NCBI RefSeq assembly: GCF_025642975.1
Contig: NZ_JANZKJ010000014.1
Span: 62,001 to 126,000 of the forward strand
Source of the DNA: Pseudomonas sp. RIT-PI-S
Lineage (GTDB): Bacteria > Pseudomonadota > Gammaproteobacteria > Pseudomonadales > Pseudomonadaceae
Direction: 5' to 3'
DNA: 64,000 nt
Positions 26,295-35,006 of this stretch are shown one piece after another. Every line of letters begins with the position of its first letter. Within the stretch, counting starts at the first letter, position 1. Below the pieces are notes generated by a model, which was not told the origin of the DNA, did not search any database, and saw nothing but the letters and a program-made list of their open reading frames with translations. The position numbers and the translations under genes were made by a program.

Positions 26295-26627
26295 TTACAG
26301 GCAATCCTTGGCCATGTCGGTCCAGCCATTGGTACCTGCCCACTCCGGCGGCAGGAATACCCTCACATGGGCCCCCTCGTTGGCGCGGTCGATCTGTGCC
26401 CAGGCGGGCGAGGCGCTGTAGGCGGCTTCAACGGTCAGCTTATAGCCGTTTTCGGTGTCCTCCTTGCGCAAACCCGGCTTGAATGCCGCCCACTTCGGTT
26501 CCAGGCACTGGGCGTAACTCTCGGCACTCTTGGCCGTGGTTGCATCCAGGGGTGCCCTGGGATCGACCGCCTTGCCAGCGCAACCCGCCAACGCCAGCAC
26601 ACCTATCATTGTTATCAGCCGCCGCAT
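26295..26627 (-). CDS. Lipoprotein, paralogue of the 33405-33758 gene
   Basis: This 110-residue lipoprotein (lipobox LALAGC, Cys 16) shares its pattern with the one encoded at 33405-33758. Both have YxQCL after the linker, then an NGYK motif, a stretch rich in small residues, and a final cysteine near the C-terminus (KDCL here, TECI there). The conserved cysteines beyond the lipid one could form a disulfide. The function is unknown. Confidence 0.75.
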   Translation of the reverse strand: MRRLITMIGVLALAGCAGKAVDPRAPLDATTAKSAESYAQCLEPKWAAFKPGLRKEDTENGYKLTVEAAYSASPAWAQIDRANEGAHVRVFLPPEWAGTNGWTDMAKDCL

Positions 26628-26786
26628 GTAACTTTCTCCCTGTGTATTGATCTGTGCACTCTAGCAGGCCCAGTGAGCCTGGGCTTCGCCTGTTCTGATC
26701 CGCTTTTTTATCGTCGATCTGCCGCTGTTATGCATTGCCCCGGCGGCGCATGATGCGAGCCTCTTCTTGGCTCAGAGGGCAGCGAA

Positions 26787-26876
26787 ATGGACGGTATCAT
26801 CATGGTCGCCATCGTGGCGGGCACCTTAGGCTCCTTTGCCTACGTCATGTACCTGGTTCACAAAGAAAACCGCTAA
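26787..26876 (+). CDS. Single-helix small membrane protein (29 residues)
   Basis: This 29-residue protein starts MDGIIMVAIVAGTLG and is nearly all one hydrophobic helix, ending in a positively charged tail (HKENR). AGAGGG lies six bases before the ATG, a good ribosome-binding site. Such one-helix proteins often stabilise membrane complexes, but no partner is adjacent. It is too short for normal gene finding. Confidence 0.55.
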   Translation: MDGIIMVAIVAGTLGSFAYVMYLVHKENR

Positions 26877-26901
26877 GCCACCCCCGCCTTGGCGCCGCGC
26901 C

Positions 26902-27204
26902 CTAACGGCGCGGCCACACGCCCTGGCGCTGCTCTGCGGCGAACCATTCCTGGTTCGCCTGCAGCTCTTGTCGAAGTTCGGCCACCAGGTTGGAAATCGC
27001 CCGGATATTGGTCAGCGGCGCCAACGGCACCCCCACCACCAGCAAGTCGATATGACCATTGGCCGGGTCGGTCACCTCAATGGTCATGGTCCCGCCATCG
27101 TGCAACATGCAGGTGCAGTGCAGGGGCAGGAAACTGGATTGAATGATCTTGAGAACTTCATGCTTTGGAATCACCTGCACTACTCCCCTGACGGCTTCGC
27201 ACAC
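26902..27204 (-). CDS. DUF1652-like small protein
   Basis: This 100-residue protein shows the pattern of a Pseudomonas-restricted family: an N-terminal helix (EVLKIIQSSFLPL), then HCTCMLHDGGTMTIEVTD, a VVGVPLAPL strand, and a closing helix with LVAELRQELQ. The function is unknown. A later in-frame GTG (before IPKHEV) is an alternative start. A possibly related gene lies at 36974. Confidence 0.75.
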   Translation of the reverse strand: MCEAVRGVVQVIPKHEVLKIIQSSFLPLHCTCMLHDGGTMTIEVTDPANGHIDLLVVGVPLAPLTNIRAISNLVAELRQELQANQEWFAAEQRQGVWPRR

Positions 27205-27378
27205 GGCCGCGTAAAGGCGACTGCGTAGGCTACATAAGAGTGTTTTGGCCGATCACCGTTCCGTAAGCCAAGCGGCTATAGGCCAGCGTAGTGGCAAAAT
27301 GAAAAACGGCCAGCTGCCCCGTGAGGAGCAACCGGCGTGAGGTGGGCGAATGCGAGCTGTTAGCGGCCCACTGCCCGG

Positions 27379-28941
27379 TCAGGCGGGGGCAGAGGTGCGG
27401 ATCAAGTGGTCGAAGGCCGCAAGCGAAGCCTTCGCGCCCTCGCCCATGGCGATGATGATCTGCTTGTACGGCACGGTAGTGACATCCCCCGCCGCAAAGA
27501 TCCCTGGCAGGTCCGTTTCACCACGGGCATCAACCATCACCTCGCCCCGGTTCGACAGTTCGATGGCGCCCTTGAGCCAGTCGGTGTTGGGCAACAGGCC
27601 GATCTGCACGAAGATGCCTTCGAGCGCGACCTTGTGCAGCTCACCGGTCTGCCGATCCTTGTAGGTCAGCCCGTTGACCTTCTGGCCGTCACCGTTGACC
27701 TCGGTGGTCAGCGCACTGGTGATGACCGTCACGTTCGGCAGGCTGGTCAGCTTGCGTTGCAACACCGCGTCGGCGCGCAGTTGGCTGTCGAACTCGATCA
27801 AGGTCACGTGCGCTACGATGCCCGCCAAGTCGATGGCCGCTTCCACGCCGGAGTTGCCGCCACCGATGACCGCAACGCGCTTGCCTTTGAACAAAGGGCC
27901 GTCACAGTGTGGGCAGTACGCAACGCCACGGTTACGGTATTCCTGCTCGCCGGGTACATTCATTTCGCGCCAGCGGGCGCCGGTCGCGATGATCACGGCC
28001 TTGGCCTTGAGCGAGGCGCCGCCGGCGAAGCGTACTTCGTGCAGGTCGCCGTGCCGCCCTGGGATCAGCTGCTCGGCGCGCTGCAGGTTCATGATGTCGA
28101 CTTCGTACTGCTTGACGTGTTCTTCCAACGCCATGGCCAGCTTCGGCCCTTCGGTTTCCTTCACCGAAATGAAGTTCTCGATCGCCAGGGTGTCCAGTAC
28201 CTGGCCACCGAAGCGCTCAGCCGCCACGCCGGTACGAATGCCCTTGCGCGCGGCGTAGATTGCCGCGGCAGAGCCCGCCGGGCCGCCACCGATCACCAGC
28301 ACGTCGAATGGCGCCTTGCCGTTGAGTTTCTCGGCCTGGCGGGCACCGGCGTTGGTGTCGAGCTTGGCGAGGATCTCCTCGAGGCCCATGCGGCCTTGGC
28401 CGAACGGTTCGCCGTTGAGGTACACGCTAGGCACAGCCATTACCTGGCGCTCGTCGACTTCAGCCTGGAACAGCGCACCGTCGATGGCCACGTGCTGAAC
28501 GGCCGGGTTGATCACTGCCATCAGGTTCAACGCCTGGACCACATCCGGGCAGTTCTGGCACGACAGCGAGAAGTAGGTCTCGAAGCGGAACTCGCCTTGC
28601 AGCGCGGCGATTTGCTCAAGGGTTTCGGCGCTCGCCTTGGACGGGTGACCGCCCACCTGCAGCAGCGCCAGCACCAGAGAAGTAAATTCGTGCCCCATGG
28701 GGATGCCAGCGAAGCGCAGGCTGATCTGGCCATTCGGGCGGTTGACGCTGAACGATGGCGTGCGCGCATCGGTGCCGTCGTCGCGCAAGGTAATGAGCGC
28801 GGACAGGCCTTGGATTTCCTGGAGCAACTCCAGCATTTCACGGGATTTCGCACCGTCATCGAGCGAAGCGATCAGCTCGATCGGTTGGGTGACCCGTTCC
28901 AGGTACGACTTGAGCTGGGATTTGAGATTGGCGTCCAACAT
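27379..28941 (-). CDS. ahpF: Alkyl hydroperoxide reductase flavoprotein AhpF
   Basis: This 520-residue FAD/NADH disulfide reductase passes electrons to AhpC. The N-terminal part holds two thioredoxin-like folds with the redox pair Cys128-Cys131 (CQNC). The FAD motif [12 protein letters not shown] follows. The thioredoxin-reductase-type active site Cys343-Cys346 (YCPHCDG) and an NAD motif [12 protein letters not shown] come next. It lies 125 bp downstream of ahpC on the same strand, with a hairpin between. Confidence 0.96.
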   Translation of the reverse strand: MLDANLKSQLKSYLERVTQPIELIASLDDGAKSREMLELLQEIQGLSALITLRDDGTDARTPSFSVNRPNGQISLRFAGIPMGHEFTSLVLALLQVGGHPSKASAETLEQIAALQGEFRFETYFSLSCQNCPDVVQALNLMAVINPAVQHVAIDGALFQAEVDERQVMAVPSVYLNGEPFGQGRMGLEEILAKLDTNAGARQAEKLNGKAPFDVLVIGGGPAGSAAAIYAARKGIRTGVAAERFGGQVLDTLAIENFISVKETEGPKLAMALEEHVKQYEVDIMNLQRAEQLIPGRHGDLHEVRFAGGASLKAKAVIIATGARWREMNVPGEQEYRNRGVAYCPHCDGPLFKGKRVAVIGGGNSGVEAAIDLAGIVAHVTLIEFDSQLRADAVLQRKLTSLPNVTVITSALTTEVNGDGQKVNGLTYKDRQTGELHKVALEGIFVQIGLLPNTDWLKGAIELSNRGEVMVDARGETDLPGIFAAGDVTTVPYKQIIIAMGEGAKASLAAFDHLIRTSAPA

Positions 28942-28970
28942 ACGGGCGATTTCCTTTGTACTTGATTCAG

Positions 28971-29010
28971 AAACAACAACGCCCAGGCGAATATCGCCCG
29001 GGCGTTTTTG
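28971..29010. terminator. Hairpin between ahpC and ahpF
   Basis: CGCCCAGGCG (28980-28989) pairs with CGCCCGGGCG (28995-29004) with one mismatch and a 5-base loop. On the minus strand it is followed by a T-rich stretch, and on the plus strand by TTTTT. It should cut most ahpC transcripts before ahpF, allowing more AhpC than AhpF. Confidence 0.75.
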
Positions 29011-29066
29011 TGGGCGGTGGTGTCGCTTAAGAGAGGCGGCTCACCGCCACGGACCTTTTCAAGGCC

Positions 29067-29630
29067 TTAGATCTTGCCGACCAGGTCCAGAGACGGAGCC
29101 AGGGTAGCTTCGCCTTCTTTCCACTTGGCTGGGCACACTTCGCCCGGGTGAGCGGCAACGTACTGGGCAGCCTTGACCTTGCGCAGCAGCTCCAGGGCGT
29201 CACGGCCCACGCCGCCGTCGGTGATTTCGACGATCTTGATCTGGCCTTCCGGGTTGACCACGAAGGTGCCGCGGTCAGCCAAGCCTGCTTCTTCGATCAA
29301 CACGTCGAAGTTGCGGGAAATGGCCAGGGTTGGGTCGGCGATCATCGGGTACTGGATCTTGCCGATGGTTTCCGAAGTGTCGTGCCACGCTTTGTGGGTG
29401 AAGTGGGTGTCGGTGGACACGCTGTAGATTTCCACGCCCAGCTTCTGGAACTCGGCGTAGTTGTCAGCCAGGTCGCCCAGTTCGGTCGGGCAGACGAAAG
29501 TGAAGTCGGCAGGGTAGAAGAACACCACAGACCACTTGCCTTTCAGGGTGGCTTCGGTCACTTCAACGAACTTGCCGCTGTGGAAGGCCTGGGCTTTGAA
29601 GGGTTTGATCTGGCTGTTGATGATGGGCAT
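29067..29630 (-). CDS. ahpC: Alkyl hydroperoxide reductase peroxiredoxin AhpC
   Basis: This 187-residue typical 2-Cys peroxiredoxin reduces organic peroxides and hydrogen peroxide. The peroxidatic cysteine is Cys47 (FTFVCPTE) and the resolving cysteine is Cys166 (GEVCPAKW). The ATG at 29630 was chosen over an upstream in-frame start because AGGAG sits at the right distance and the family starts here. A tandem OxyR-like site lies 67-103 bp upstream. AhpF downstream regenerates it. Confidence 0.97.
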   Translation of the reverse strand: MPIINSQIKPFKAQAFHSGKFVEVTEATLKGKWSVVFFYPADFTFVCPTELGDLADNYAEFQKLGVEIYSVSTDTHFTHKAWHDTSETIGKIQYPMIADPTLAISRNFDVLIEEAGLADRGTFVVNPEGQIKIVEITDGGVGRDALELLRKVKAAQYVAAHPGEVCPAKWKEGEATLAPSLDLVGKI

Positions 29631-29696
29631 CGGTGAATCTCCTTGGTAGTGAAAACTGACTGGGGGAATCCTAGCCACGATTGCCCTGGCATGCTC

Positions 29697-29733
29697 ATTG
29701 GCAATACACATGCTGACCATTGGTTTTGCCTAT
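29697..29733. promoter_or_regulatory. Tandem OxyR-like binding site of ahpC
   Basis: Two 15-base half sites, 29697-29711 and 29719-29733, are separated by exactly 7 bases. The OxyR pattern is ATAG-N-T-NNN-A-N-CTAT twice with a 7-base gap. The half nearer 29733 (ATTGGTTTTGCCTAT) fits 8 of 10 defined bases, and the other fits 6 of 10. Its place upstream of ahpC agrees with peroxide induction. Confidence 0.65.
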
Positions 29734-30068
29734 GGGCGACTCGGCACGATAGGCCATGACAGGGAAAAGGGCGCGGCAGCGCAGGCTTTGTATATCACCG
29801 CCGCGCTTGCGTAAAGCATCTTACGGCTGGCTATCGATTGTTCGAGCCTCGGCGGCGTATGAATGTTTTCCCGCCCTGCCTAATGCCAAGCCCCCTTACA
29901 GGGCCTCCCCTGAGCTGTTGATTTTTCTAGAGTTTCTTGGTGCCTTTTCCTACACAGCGCTGGACGAGCCCACTTTAAGGTGACCGCAACTGAACGGCGT
30001 GATGAACGCACCTCGTTTGGATCCTTCAACTCTTGCGACCGTCATCTGAATTAACAGGGAGCACCGCG
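29734..30068. other. Intergenic stretch with no gene seen
   Basis: This 335-bp gap separates the minus-strand ahpC promoter region from the plus-strand HTH gene. A run of about 75 codons is open in one frame but has no good start signal or family resemblance. I found no remnant of an autoinducer-binding domain that would extend the HTH protein upstream. It is moderately AT-rich near 29,910-29,980. Confidence 0.5.
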
Positions 30069-30314
30069 ATGTCGAGCAATGTCTTGAGCGCCTATGTACA
30101 CCAGCTGGAACCCGTCCGCCTGACCAAGAAAGAAACCGCTGCCTTGCAGTGGAGCGCCCGGGGCAAGTCCTCATGGGAAATTTCGCGGATACTCGGCTGC
30201 AGCGAATCGGCGATCAACTTCCACTTCTGCAACATCCGCCGCAAGTTCGGTGTGAAATCCCGCCATGTGGCTGTGCTGCTTGCGCTCGAACACAACCTCA
30301 TCGACCTCCACTAA
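30069..30314 (+). CDS. HTH-only LuxR-type DNA-binding protein
   Basis: This 81-residue protein consists almost entirely of a GerE/LuxR helix-turn-helix (LTKKETAALQWSARGKSSWE, then ISRILGCSESAINFH). The sequence, with GKSxxEI and INFHxxNIxRK, resembles the HTH of autoinducer-responsive LuxR proteins more than that of response regulators, but no ligand-binding domain is present. ATG at 30069 follows a GGGAGC site. A response regulator gene follows 32 bp downstream, and the two may form one transcript. Confidence 0.8.
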   Translation: MSSNVLSAYVHQLEPVRLTKKETAALQWSARGKSSWEISRILGCSESAINFHFCNIRRKFGVKSRHVAVLLALEHNLIDLH

Positions 30315-30346
30315 GCCCGCCGCCCGTCGCCCGCGCAGGAGTTGTA

Positions 30347-30991
30347 ATGGCCTTAAGTATCGCTATCGCCGATGACCATCCAGTGCTGCTGCATGGCTTG
30401 CGCCAGCAGCTGCAGAGCACGTCACGCAAACGCTTCGAGGTCTGCGCCAGCGTGACCAGTGGCCAGGCGCTGCTGCGCAGCCTGCGCGGCCTGACATGCG
30501 ACCTTGCCCTGGTGGACTGGCACATGCCGGCACACGAAGGGCCCACTGGTGGCGAGCTGCTGCTGTGCTTGCGCGAGGCCTTCCCCCGGGTAGCCCTGGT
30601 GGTCATGACGGCCTCGCAACAGCCTACCCTGCTCGGCGCCTGCCTGGCGGCCGGCGCGAAAGGGCTATACGACAAACGCGGAGACAGCGAGCAGTTGCAG
30701 CGCATATTGATCCAGGCCGCTCACGGCAAAACCTCGGTGAGCCCGGGCTTTGAAGCGGTTCTCGAGCGGCACTATCTAAGCCGTCGCCATTGGGGCCAGG
30801 AAAACCGGCAACTGCTTAGCCCCCGCGAACGCGAAGTGATCAATCTCAGTGCCGAAGGCTACAGCGGGCGTGAAATTGCCGCTCGGTTAGCGCGCAGCGA
30901 AAAGACCATCAGCCGCCAACGCCGTTCGGCGCTGGACAAGCTTGGCCTTCACGCCGACGCGCTGCCGCTGTATGAGCCTTCGCTGCCATAA
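30347..30991 (+). CDS. NarL/FixJ-type response regulator
   Basis: This 214-residue protein has a receiver domain (about residues 3-125) with the acidic pair in IAIADDHPVLLHGL, the phosphorylation aspartate in LALVDWHMP and a lysine in LYDKRGD. Its C-terminal LuxR-type helix-turn-helix (about 148-205) contains LSPREREVINLSAEGYSGRE. The layout resembles RcsB-like regulators. No histidine kinase gene is near. The ATG at 30347 is preceded by GGAG, while the open frame upstream is the shadow of the HTH gene. Confidence 0.88.
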   Translation: MALSIAIADDHPVLLHGLRQQLQSTSRKRFEVCASVTSGQALLRSLRGLTCDLALVDWHMPAHEGPTGGELLLCLREAFPRVALVVMTASQQPTLLGACLAAGAKGLYDKRGDSEQLQRILIQAAHGKTSVSPGFEAVLERHYLSRRHWGQENRQLLSPREREVINLSAEGYSGREIAARLARSEKTISRQRRSALDKLGLHADALPLYEPSLP

Positions 30992-30997
30992 GCAGCC

Positions 30998-32353
30998 TTA
31001 CTCGCCCACAGCGGTACGCATGGTCACGAACTCTTCGGCTGCGGTCGGATGCACGCCGATGGTATCGTCGAAAATCGCCTTGGTTGCGCCGGCTTTCAAG
31101 GCTACGCCCAGCCCTTGAATGATTTCCCCGGCGTCGGGCCCAACCATGTGGCAACCCAGGACCTTGTCCGATCCCGCATCGACTATCAGCTTCATGTAAA
31201 TACGTTCGGGATTGTCGGTGAGGGTCAGCTTCATCGGCCGGAAGCGGCTTTCGAATATCCGCACCTTATGCCCAGCCTTCAGTGCCTGCGCCTCGGTCAA
31301 GCCGACGGTGCCGATGCTTGGCTGGCTAAACACCGCCGTAGGGATGTTCTGGTAATCCACCGGGCGATAGTGTTCGGGCTTGTAGAGCCGGCGCGCGATG
31401 GCCATGCCTTCGGCCAATGCCACCGGAGTCAGTTGCACGCGACCTATCACATCGCCAAGGGCGAGGATCGAAGGCTCATGGGTCTGGTAGTTATCGTCCA
31501 CGGCAATGAACCCCTCGTCGTTGAGGGTGACCGCGGTGTGCTCCAGGCCCAGGTTGTCCAGCATGGGCCGGCGCCCAGTGGCGTACAGGATGCAGTCGGC
31601 TTCCAGCACCTCGCCGCTCTTGAGGGTGGCCTGCAGCACGCCGTCGCGTTTGTCTATGCGGGCGATGTCCGCGTTGAAGCGCAGGTCGAGGCCTTTCTTG
31701 GTGAACTCTTCGGCCAAATGCGTGCGCACTCCGTCATCGAAGCCGCGCAAGAACAGCTCCCGGCGATACAGCTGGGTCGTTTGCGCGCCAAGGCCGTGGA
31801 AAATACCGGCAAATTCGACGGCGATATAGCCACCACCCACCACGATCACCCGCTTGGGCAATTGCTCGAGGAAGAACACCTCGTTGGAGCTGATGGCGTG
31901 CTCACGCCCGGGGATGTCTGGGATAGACGGCCAACCGCCAGTCGCGATCAGGATGCGCTCACAGCTGTGACGTATGCCTCCCACCTCGACGGTATGCGGG
32001 TCGACGATGCGCGCGTGGCCGTCGAGCAGGGTGACCCCGCTGTTGCCCAGCATGGTGCGGTAGATGCCATTGAGGCGCTCGATTTCCCGGTTTTTGTTGG
32101 CGATCAATGTGCGCCAGTCAAAGCTCGGCGTGCCGGTCTCCCAGCCGAATGCCTGCGCGGTGGCGAAGTCTTCATGAAAATGCGCGCCATACACCAGCAG
32201 CTTTTTCGGCACGCAACCAACGTTCACACAGGTGCCGCCCAAATAGCGGCTTTCGGCGATAGCTACCTTGGCGCCAAACCCTGCGGAGAAGCGCGCCGCG
32301 CGTACCCCGCCGGAACCGGCGCCGATGACGAACAAATCAAAATCGTATGTCAT
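30998..32353 (-). CDS. gor: Glutathione-disulfide reductase
   Basis: This 451-residue FAD/NADPH enzyme keeps glutathione reduced. The FAD motif [14 protein letters not shown] starts the chain. The redox pair is Cys42-Cys47 ([13 protein letters not shown]), the NADPH motif [13 protein letters not shown] is in the middle, and the catalytic His-Glu segment is [10 protein letters not shown] near the end. The length is as expected. It follows galU on the minus strand, but a strong terminator separates the two. The response regulator converges on it with 6 bp between stops. Confidence 0.96.
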   Translation of the reverse strand: MTYDFDLFVIGAGSGGVRAARFSAGFGAKVAIAESRYLGGTCVNVGCVPKKLLVYGAHFHEDFATAQAFGWETGTPSFDWRTLIANKNREIERLNGIYRTMLGNSGVTLLDGHARIVDPHTVEVGGIRHSCERILIATGGWPSIPDIPGREHAISSNEVFFLEQLPKRVIVVGGGYIAVEFAGIFHGLGAQTTQLYRRELFLRGFDDGVRTHLAEEFTKKGLDLRFNADIARIDKRDGVLQATLKSGEVLEADCILYATGRRPMLDNLGLEHTAVTLNDEGFIAVDDNYQTHEPSILALGDVIGRVQLTPVALAEGMAIARRLYKPEHYRPVDYQNIPTAVFSQPSIGTVGLTEAQALKAGHKVRIFESRFRPMKLTLTDNPERIYMKLIVDAGSDKVLGCHMVGPDAGEIIQGLGVALKAGATKAIFDDTIGVHPTAAEEFVTMRTAVGE

Positions 32354-32370
32354 GAAAAAACTCCTGATGC

Positions 32371-32400
32371 GAAAACGCCGCCATTATGACAATGGCGGCG
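32371..32400 (-). terminator. Terminator after galU
   Basis: A 10-bp perfect stem, CGCCGCCATT (32376-32385) and AATGGCGGCG (32391-32400), with a 5-base loop is followed on the minus strand by a T run (plus-strand A run 32372-32375). It lies 24 bp after the galU stop codon and just before the gor start. Confidence 0.85.
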
Positions 32401-32423
32401 TTCGGTCTACCCGGGCCTGCAGT

Positions 32424-33260
32424 TTACAGCTGGCCTTTCTTGTAGAAGTTCTCGAAGCAGTAGTTGGTAGCGTCGATATAACCTTCGGCGCTGCCGCAAT
32501 CGAAACGCTGGCCCTTGAACTTGTAAGCCAGCACGCAACCGTCCTTGGCTTGCTTCATCAGCGCATCGGTGATCTGGATTTCGCCACCCTTGCCCGGTTC
32601 GGTCTGCTCGATCAGGTCGAAGATATCCGGCGTCAGGATATAGCGTCCAATGATCGCCAGGTTCGACGGTGCGTCTTCAGGCTTTGGTTTTTCCACCATG
32701 CTATGAACGCGATAGATGTCGTCGCGGATCATTTCGCCGGCGATCACCCCATACTTGCTGGTTTCTTGCGGATCGACTTCCTGGATAGCCACGATCGAGC
32801 AGCGGAACTGCTTGTACAGCTTGACCATCTGCTCCAGCACACCATCGCCTTCGGGGTTGACGCACAGGTCGTCCGCCAGCACCACGGCGAAAGGTTCGTC
32901 ACCGATCAGCGAACGGCCGCTGAGGATCGCGTGGCCCAAGCCTTTCATTTCGATCTGGCGGGTGTAGGAGAAGGTGCACTCGTCGAGCAGCTTGCGAATC
33001 CCGACCAGGTATTTTTCCTTGTCGGTGTTGCGGATCTGGTTTTCCAGCTCGTAGCTGATGTCGAAGTGGTCTTCGAGTGCCCGCTTGCCACGCCCGGTAA
33101 CGATCGCAATACCGTTCAAGCCTGCTTCCAACGCTTCTTCAACGCCGTACTGGATCAGTGGCTTGTTAACCACCGGCAGCATTTCCTTGGGCATTGCCTT
33201 GGTAGCCGGCAAGAAGCGGGTACCGTAGCCGGCTGCCGGGAACAAGCATTTCTTGATCAT
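32424..33260 (-). CDS. galU: UTP-glucose-1-phosphate uridylyltransferase GalU
   Basis: This 278-residue nucleotidyltransferase makes UDP-glucose from UTP and glucose-1-phosphate for lipopolysaccharide and exopolysaccharide. The nucleotide-binding motif is GYGTRFLPATKAMPKEMLP at the N-terminus. Further marks are ADDLCVNPEG and the EVKG-free but typical FKGQRFDCGSAEGYIDATN near the C-terminus. The length matches bacterial GalU. The substrate supplier, pgm, lies 6 kb away in the same window. Confidence 0.96.
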   Translation of the reverse strand: MIKKCLFPAAGYGTRFLPATKAMPKEMLPVVNKPLIQYGVEEALEAGLNGIAIVTGRGKRALEDHFDISYELENQIRNTDKEKYLVGIRKLLDECTFSYTRQIEMKGLGHAILSGRSLIGDEPFAVVLADDLCVNPEGDGVLEQMVKLYKQFRCSIVAIQEVDPQETSKYGVIAGEMIRDDIYRVHSMVEKPKPEDAPSNLAIIGRYILTPDIFDLIEQTEPGKGGEIQITDALMKQAKDGCVLAYKFKGQRFDCGSAEGYIDATNYCFENFYKKGQL

Positions 33261-33404
33261 GAAGTGTCCTTGGTTCTTAGGGCGTTACGTACAAGTTCGG
33301 CGCAGTCTAATCACGCGCATCGAGGCTTACAATGGGGCCTGCGAAGCGGCTGCTGCATAAGTAGAAAAAAACCTTGCGGGTAAGTTCCGCGACGCTGACG
33401 GTAA

Positions 33405-33758
33405 TCATCCCGAGATACATTCCGTGGCCGCGGCTTGTACATCCTTGAAGCGTAGCGGCAGGTTCGAAAGTCGCTCATGAACCTTGATCGTGCTACCACC
33501 GGAGCGCTCTTGGATGTCCACTACCGCAGCAGGCCCCGAAGCGAGTTTGCGCGGAACGATCACCTTGTAGCCGTTGGCGGTTTTATCGATGGCCACCGGC
33601 CCACGGCTAGCCGAGAGTTTGCGGGCGAGGCATTGAGTATAGTCCTGGGGATCCTTGCCAGACATAACATCCATGGTCTCGTGGGTTTGTTCTATTTCAG
33701 CAACCGTGGCGCAGCCACCGAGCGTGAGCATGCCTAGCAACAACCCAACTACCTTCAT
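33405..33758 (-). CDS. Lipoprotein, paralogue of the 26295-26627 gene
   Basis: This 117-residue lipoprotein (lipobox LTLGGC, Cys 16) has the same layout as the one at 26295: YTQCLARK, then TANGYKVIVP, a stretch with SGPAAVVDIQ, and a late cysteine in TECISG. ATG 33758 was chosen because the frame open upstream of it carries no signal sequence. The function is unknown. It lies divergently from the DUF1883 gene. Confidence 0.75.
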   Translation of the reverse strand: MKVVGLLLGMLTLGGCATVAEIEQTHETMDVMSGKDPQDYTQCLARKLSASRGPVAIDKTANGYKVIVPRKLASGPAAVVDIQERSGGSTIKVHERLSNLPLRFKDVQAAATECISG

Positions 33759-33872
33759 GTTGATCTCCAAAAAAGAACCTAGGACCGTCACCGGCCAGGA
33801 ACGTTCGCAGCGCCCGTGCTTGCCCGGTGCTGGCGTGCTATCGTTCGGCCCTTGCCGATATCTGGAGCCAGC

Positions 33873-34175
33873 ATGAAATTCGTTCACCAGCGCGAACATC
33901 TCAATGAAGACGATGTGGTCGTTATCGAGTGTTCCCAGCGCTGTAATATCCGCCTGATGAGCGATGCCAACTTCCGCGCGTTCAAGAACGGCGCGCGCCA
34001 CACCTACCACGGCGGCGCCTTCGACCGCTTCCCCGCCAGGATTACCGTTCCCAGTACCGGCTACTGGAACATCACCCTGGACACCGCCGGCAGCACACTT
34101 AATAACGCGGCGAAAAAGGCCCCGTTCAAACACTCGATCAAACTGATCCGCCGTTCGCCGTCTTCCTTCAGCTGA
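33873..34175 (+). CDS. DUF1883 domain protein
   Basis: This 100-residue soluble protein begins MKFVHQREHLNEDDVVVIEC and contains CNIRLM, NFRAFKNG and YHGGAFDRFPARITVP, the pattern of the DUF1883 beta-sandwich family. In some bacteria this domain is fused to TIR domains, but here it stands alone. The function is unknown. The start at 33873 was selected because the family begins there. The stop is 3 bp before the next small gene. Confidence 0.8.
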   Translation: MKFVHQREHLNEDDVVVIECSQRCNIRLMSDANFRAFKNGARHTYHGGAFDRFPARITVPSTGYWNITLDTAGSTLNNAAKKAPFKHSIKLIRRSPSSFS

Positions 34176-34178
34176 GGT

Positions 34179-34349
34179 ATGCCTGTGTCACGCTACGTCA
34201 TTCACTACACCCTCGATGGCCAGCGGCGCTGGGATTTCGCCCATCTCGAACATGGTTCGGTCGAAGAAGCGGTGCAGGCCCTGTTGGCCATCCACGGCGA
34301 AGCGCAGGCCGAAGCGCTCAAGGACATTCGCGTAACGCGCGCGCTTTAG
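34179..34349 (+). CDS. Small protein following the DUF1883 gene (56 residues)
   Basis: This 56-residue protein (MPVSRYVIHYTLDGQRRWDF at the start, IRVTRAL at the end) has one predicted helix rich in Ala/Glu. Its ATG lies 3 bp after the DUF1883 stop with GAGG overlapping that stop, so the two are coupled. The strand-helix-strand pattern suggests a small folded domain. It is not recognised. Confidence 0.6.
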   Translation: MPVSRYVIHYTLDGQRRWDFAHLEHGSVEEAVQALLAIHGEAQAEALKDIRVTRAL

Positions 34350-34352
34350 AGG

Positions 34353-35005
34353 TTCGCAGGCTGGCGCCAGCTCCTACGGGAGATGCTGCTTAGCCTGTGG
34401 GGTGCGGGCGCAGTCTGTGGCCTGGGCGCCTGGGGTTCGCAGGCTGCGCCAGCTCCTACGAGAGATGCTGCCCAGCCTGTGGGGTGCGGGCGCAGTCTGT
34501 GGCCTGGGCGCCTGGGGTTCGCAGGCTGCGCCAGCTCCTACGGGAGATGCTGCCCAGCCCTGTGGGGTGCGGCGCAGTCTGTGGCCTGGGTGTCTGGGGT
34601 TCGCAGGCTGCGCCAGCTCCTACGGGAGATGCTGCCCAGCCTGTGGGGTGCGGGTGCAGTCTGTGGCCTGGGTGTCTGGGGTTCGCAGGCTGCGCCAGCT
34701 CCTACGGGAGATGCTGCCCAGTCCTGTGGGGTGCGGCGCAGTCTGTGGCCTTGGCGCCTGGGGTTCGCAGGCTGCGCCAGCTCCTACGGGAGATGCTGCC
34801 CAGTCCTGTGGGGTGCGGCGCAGTCTGTGGCCTGGGTGTCTGGGGTTCGCAGGCTGCGCCAGCTCCTACGGGAGATGCTGCCCAGCCATGTGGGGTGCGG
34901 CGCAGTCTGTGACTTGGGTGCGTAAGGTTCGCAGGCTGCGCCAGCTCCTACAGGAGATGCTGCCCAGCCTTGTGGGAGGCGGGCGCAGCCCGCGAACCGG
35001 CTTGG
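34353..35005. repeat. Eight-copy 82-bp tandem repeat
   Basis: Eight units start at 34353, 34436, 34518, 34600, 34682, 34764, 34846 and 34928. After the first unit (83 bp) the period is exactly 82 bp. Each begins TTCGCAGGCTGCGCCAGCTC, continues with CTACGGGAGATGCTGCCCAG and ends with GTCTGTGGCCTGGG. The first halves resemble the REP palindromes of P. putida. The array lies between the 56-residue gene and the chemoreceptor stop codon. Because 82 is not a multiple of 3, long open frames in all plus-strand frames are artefacts of the repeat. Confidence 0.9.
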
Positions 35006-35006
35006 A

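Noticed and set aside
29756-29983. A 75-codon frame that might be a lost autoinducer-binding domain for the HTH protein at 30069
   Set aside because: No similarity to LuxR sensory domains can be seen, and it is in a region with no start signal.
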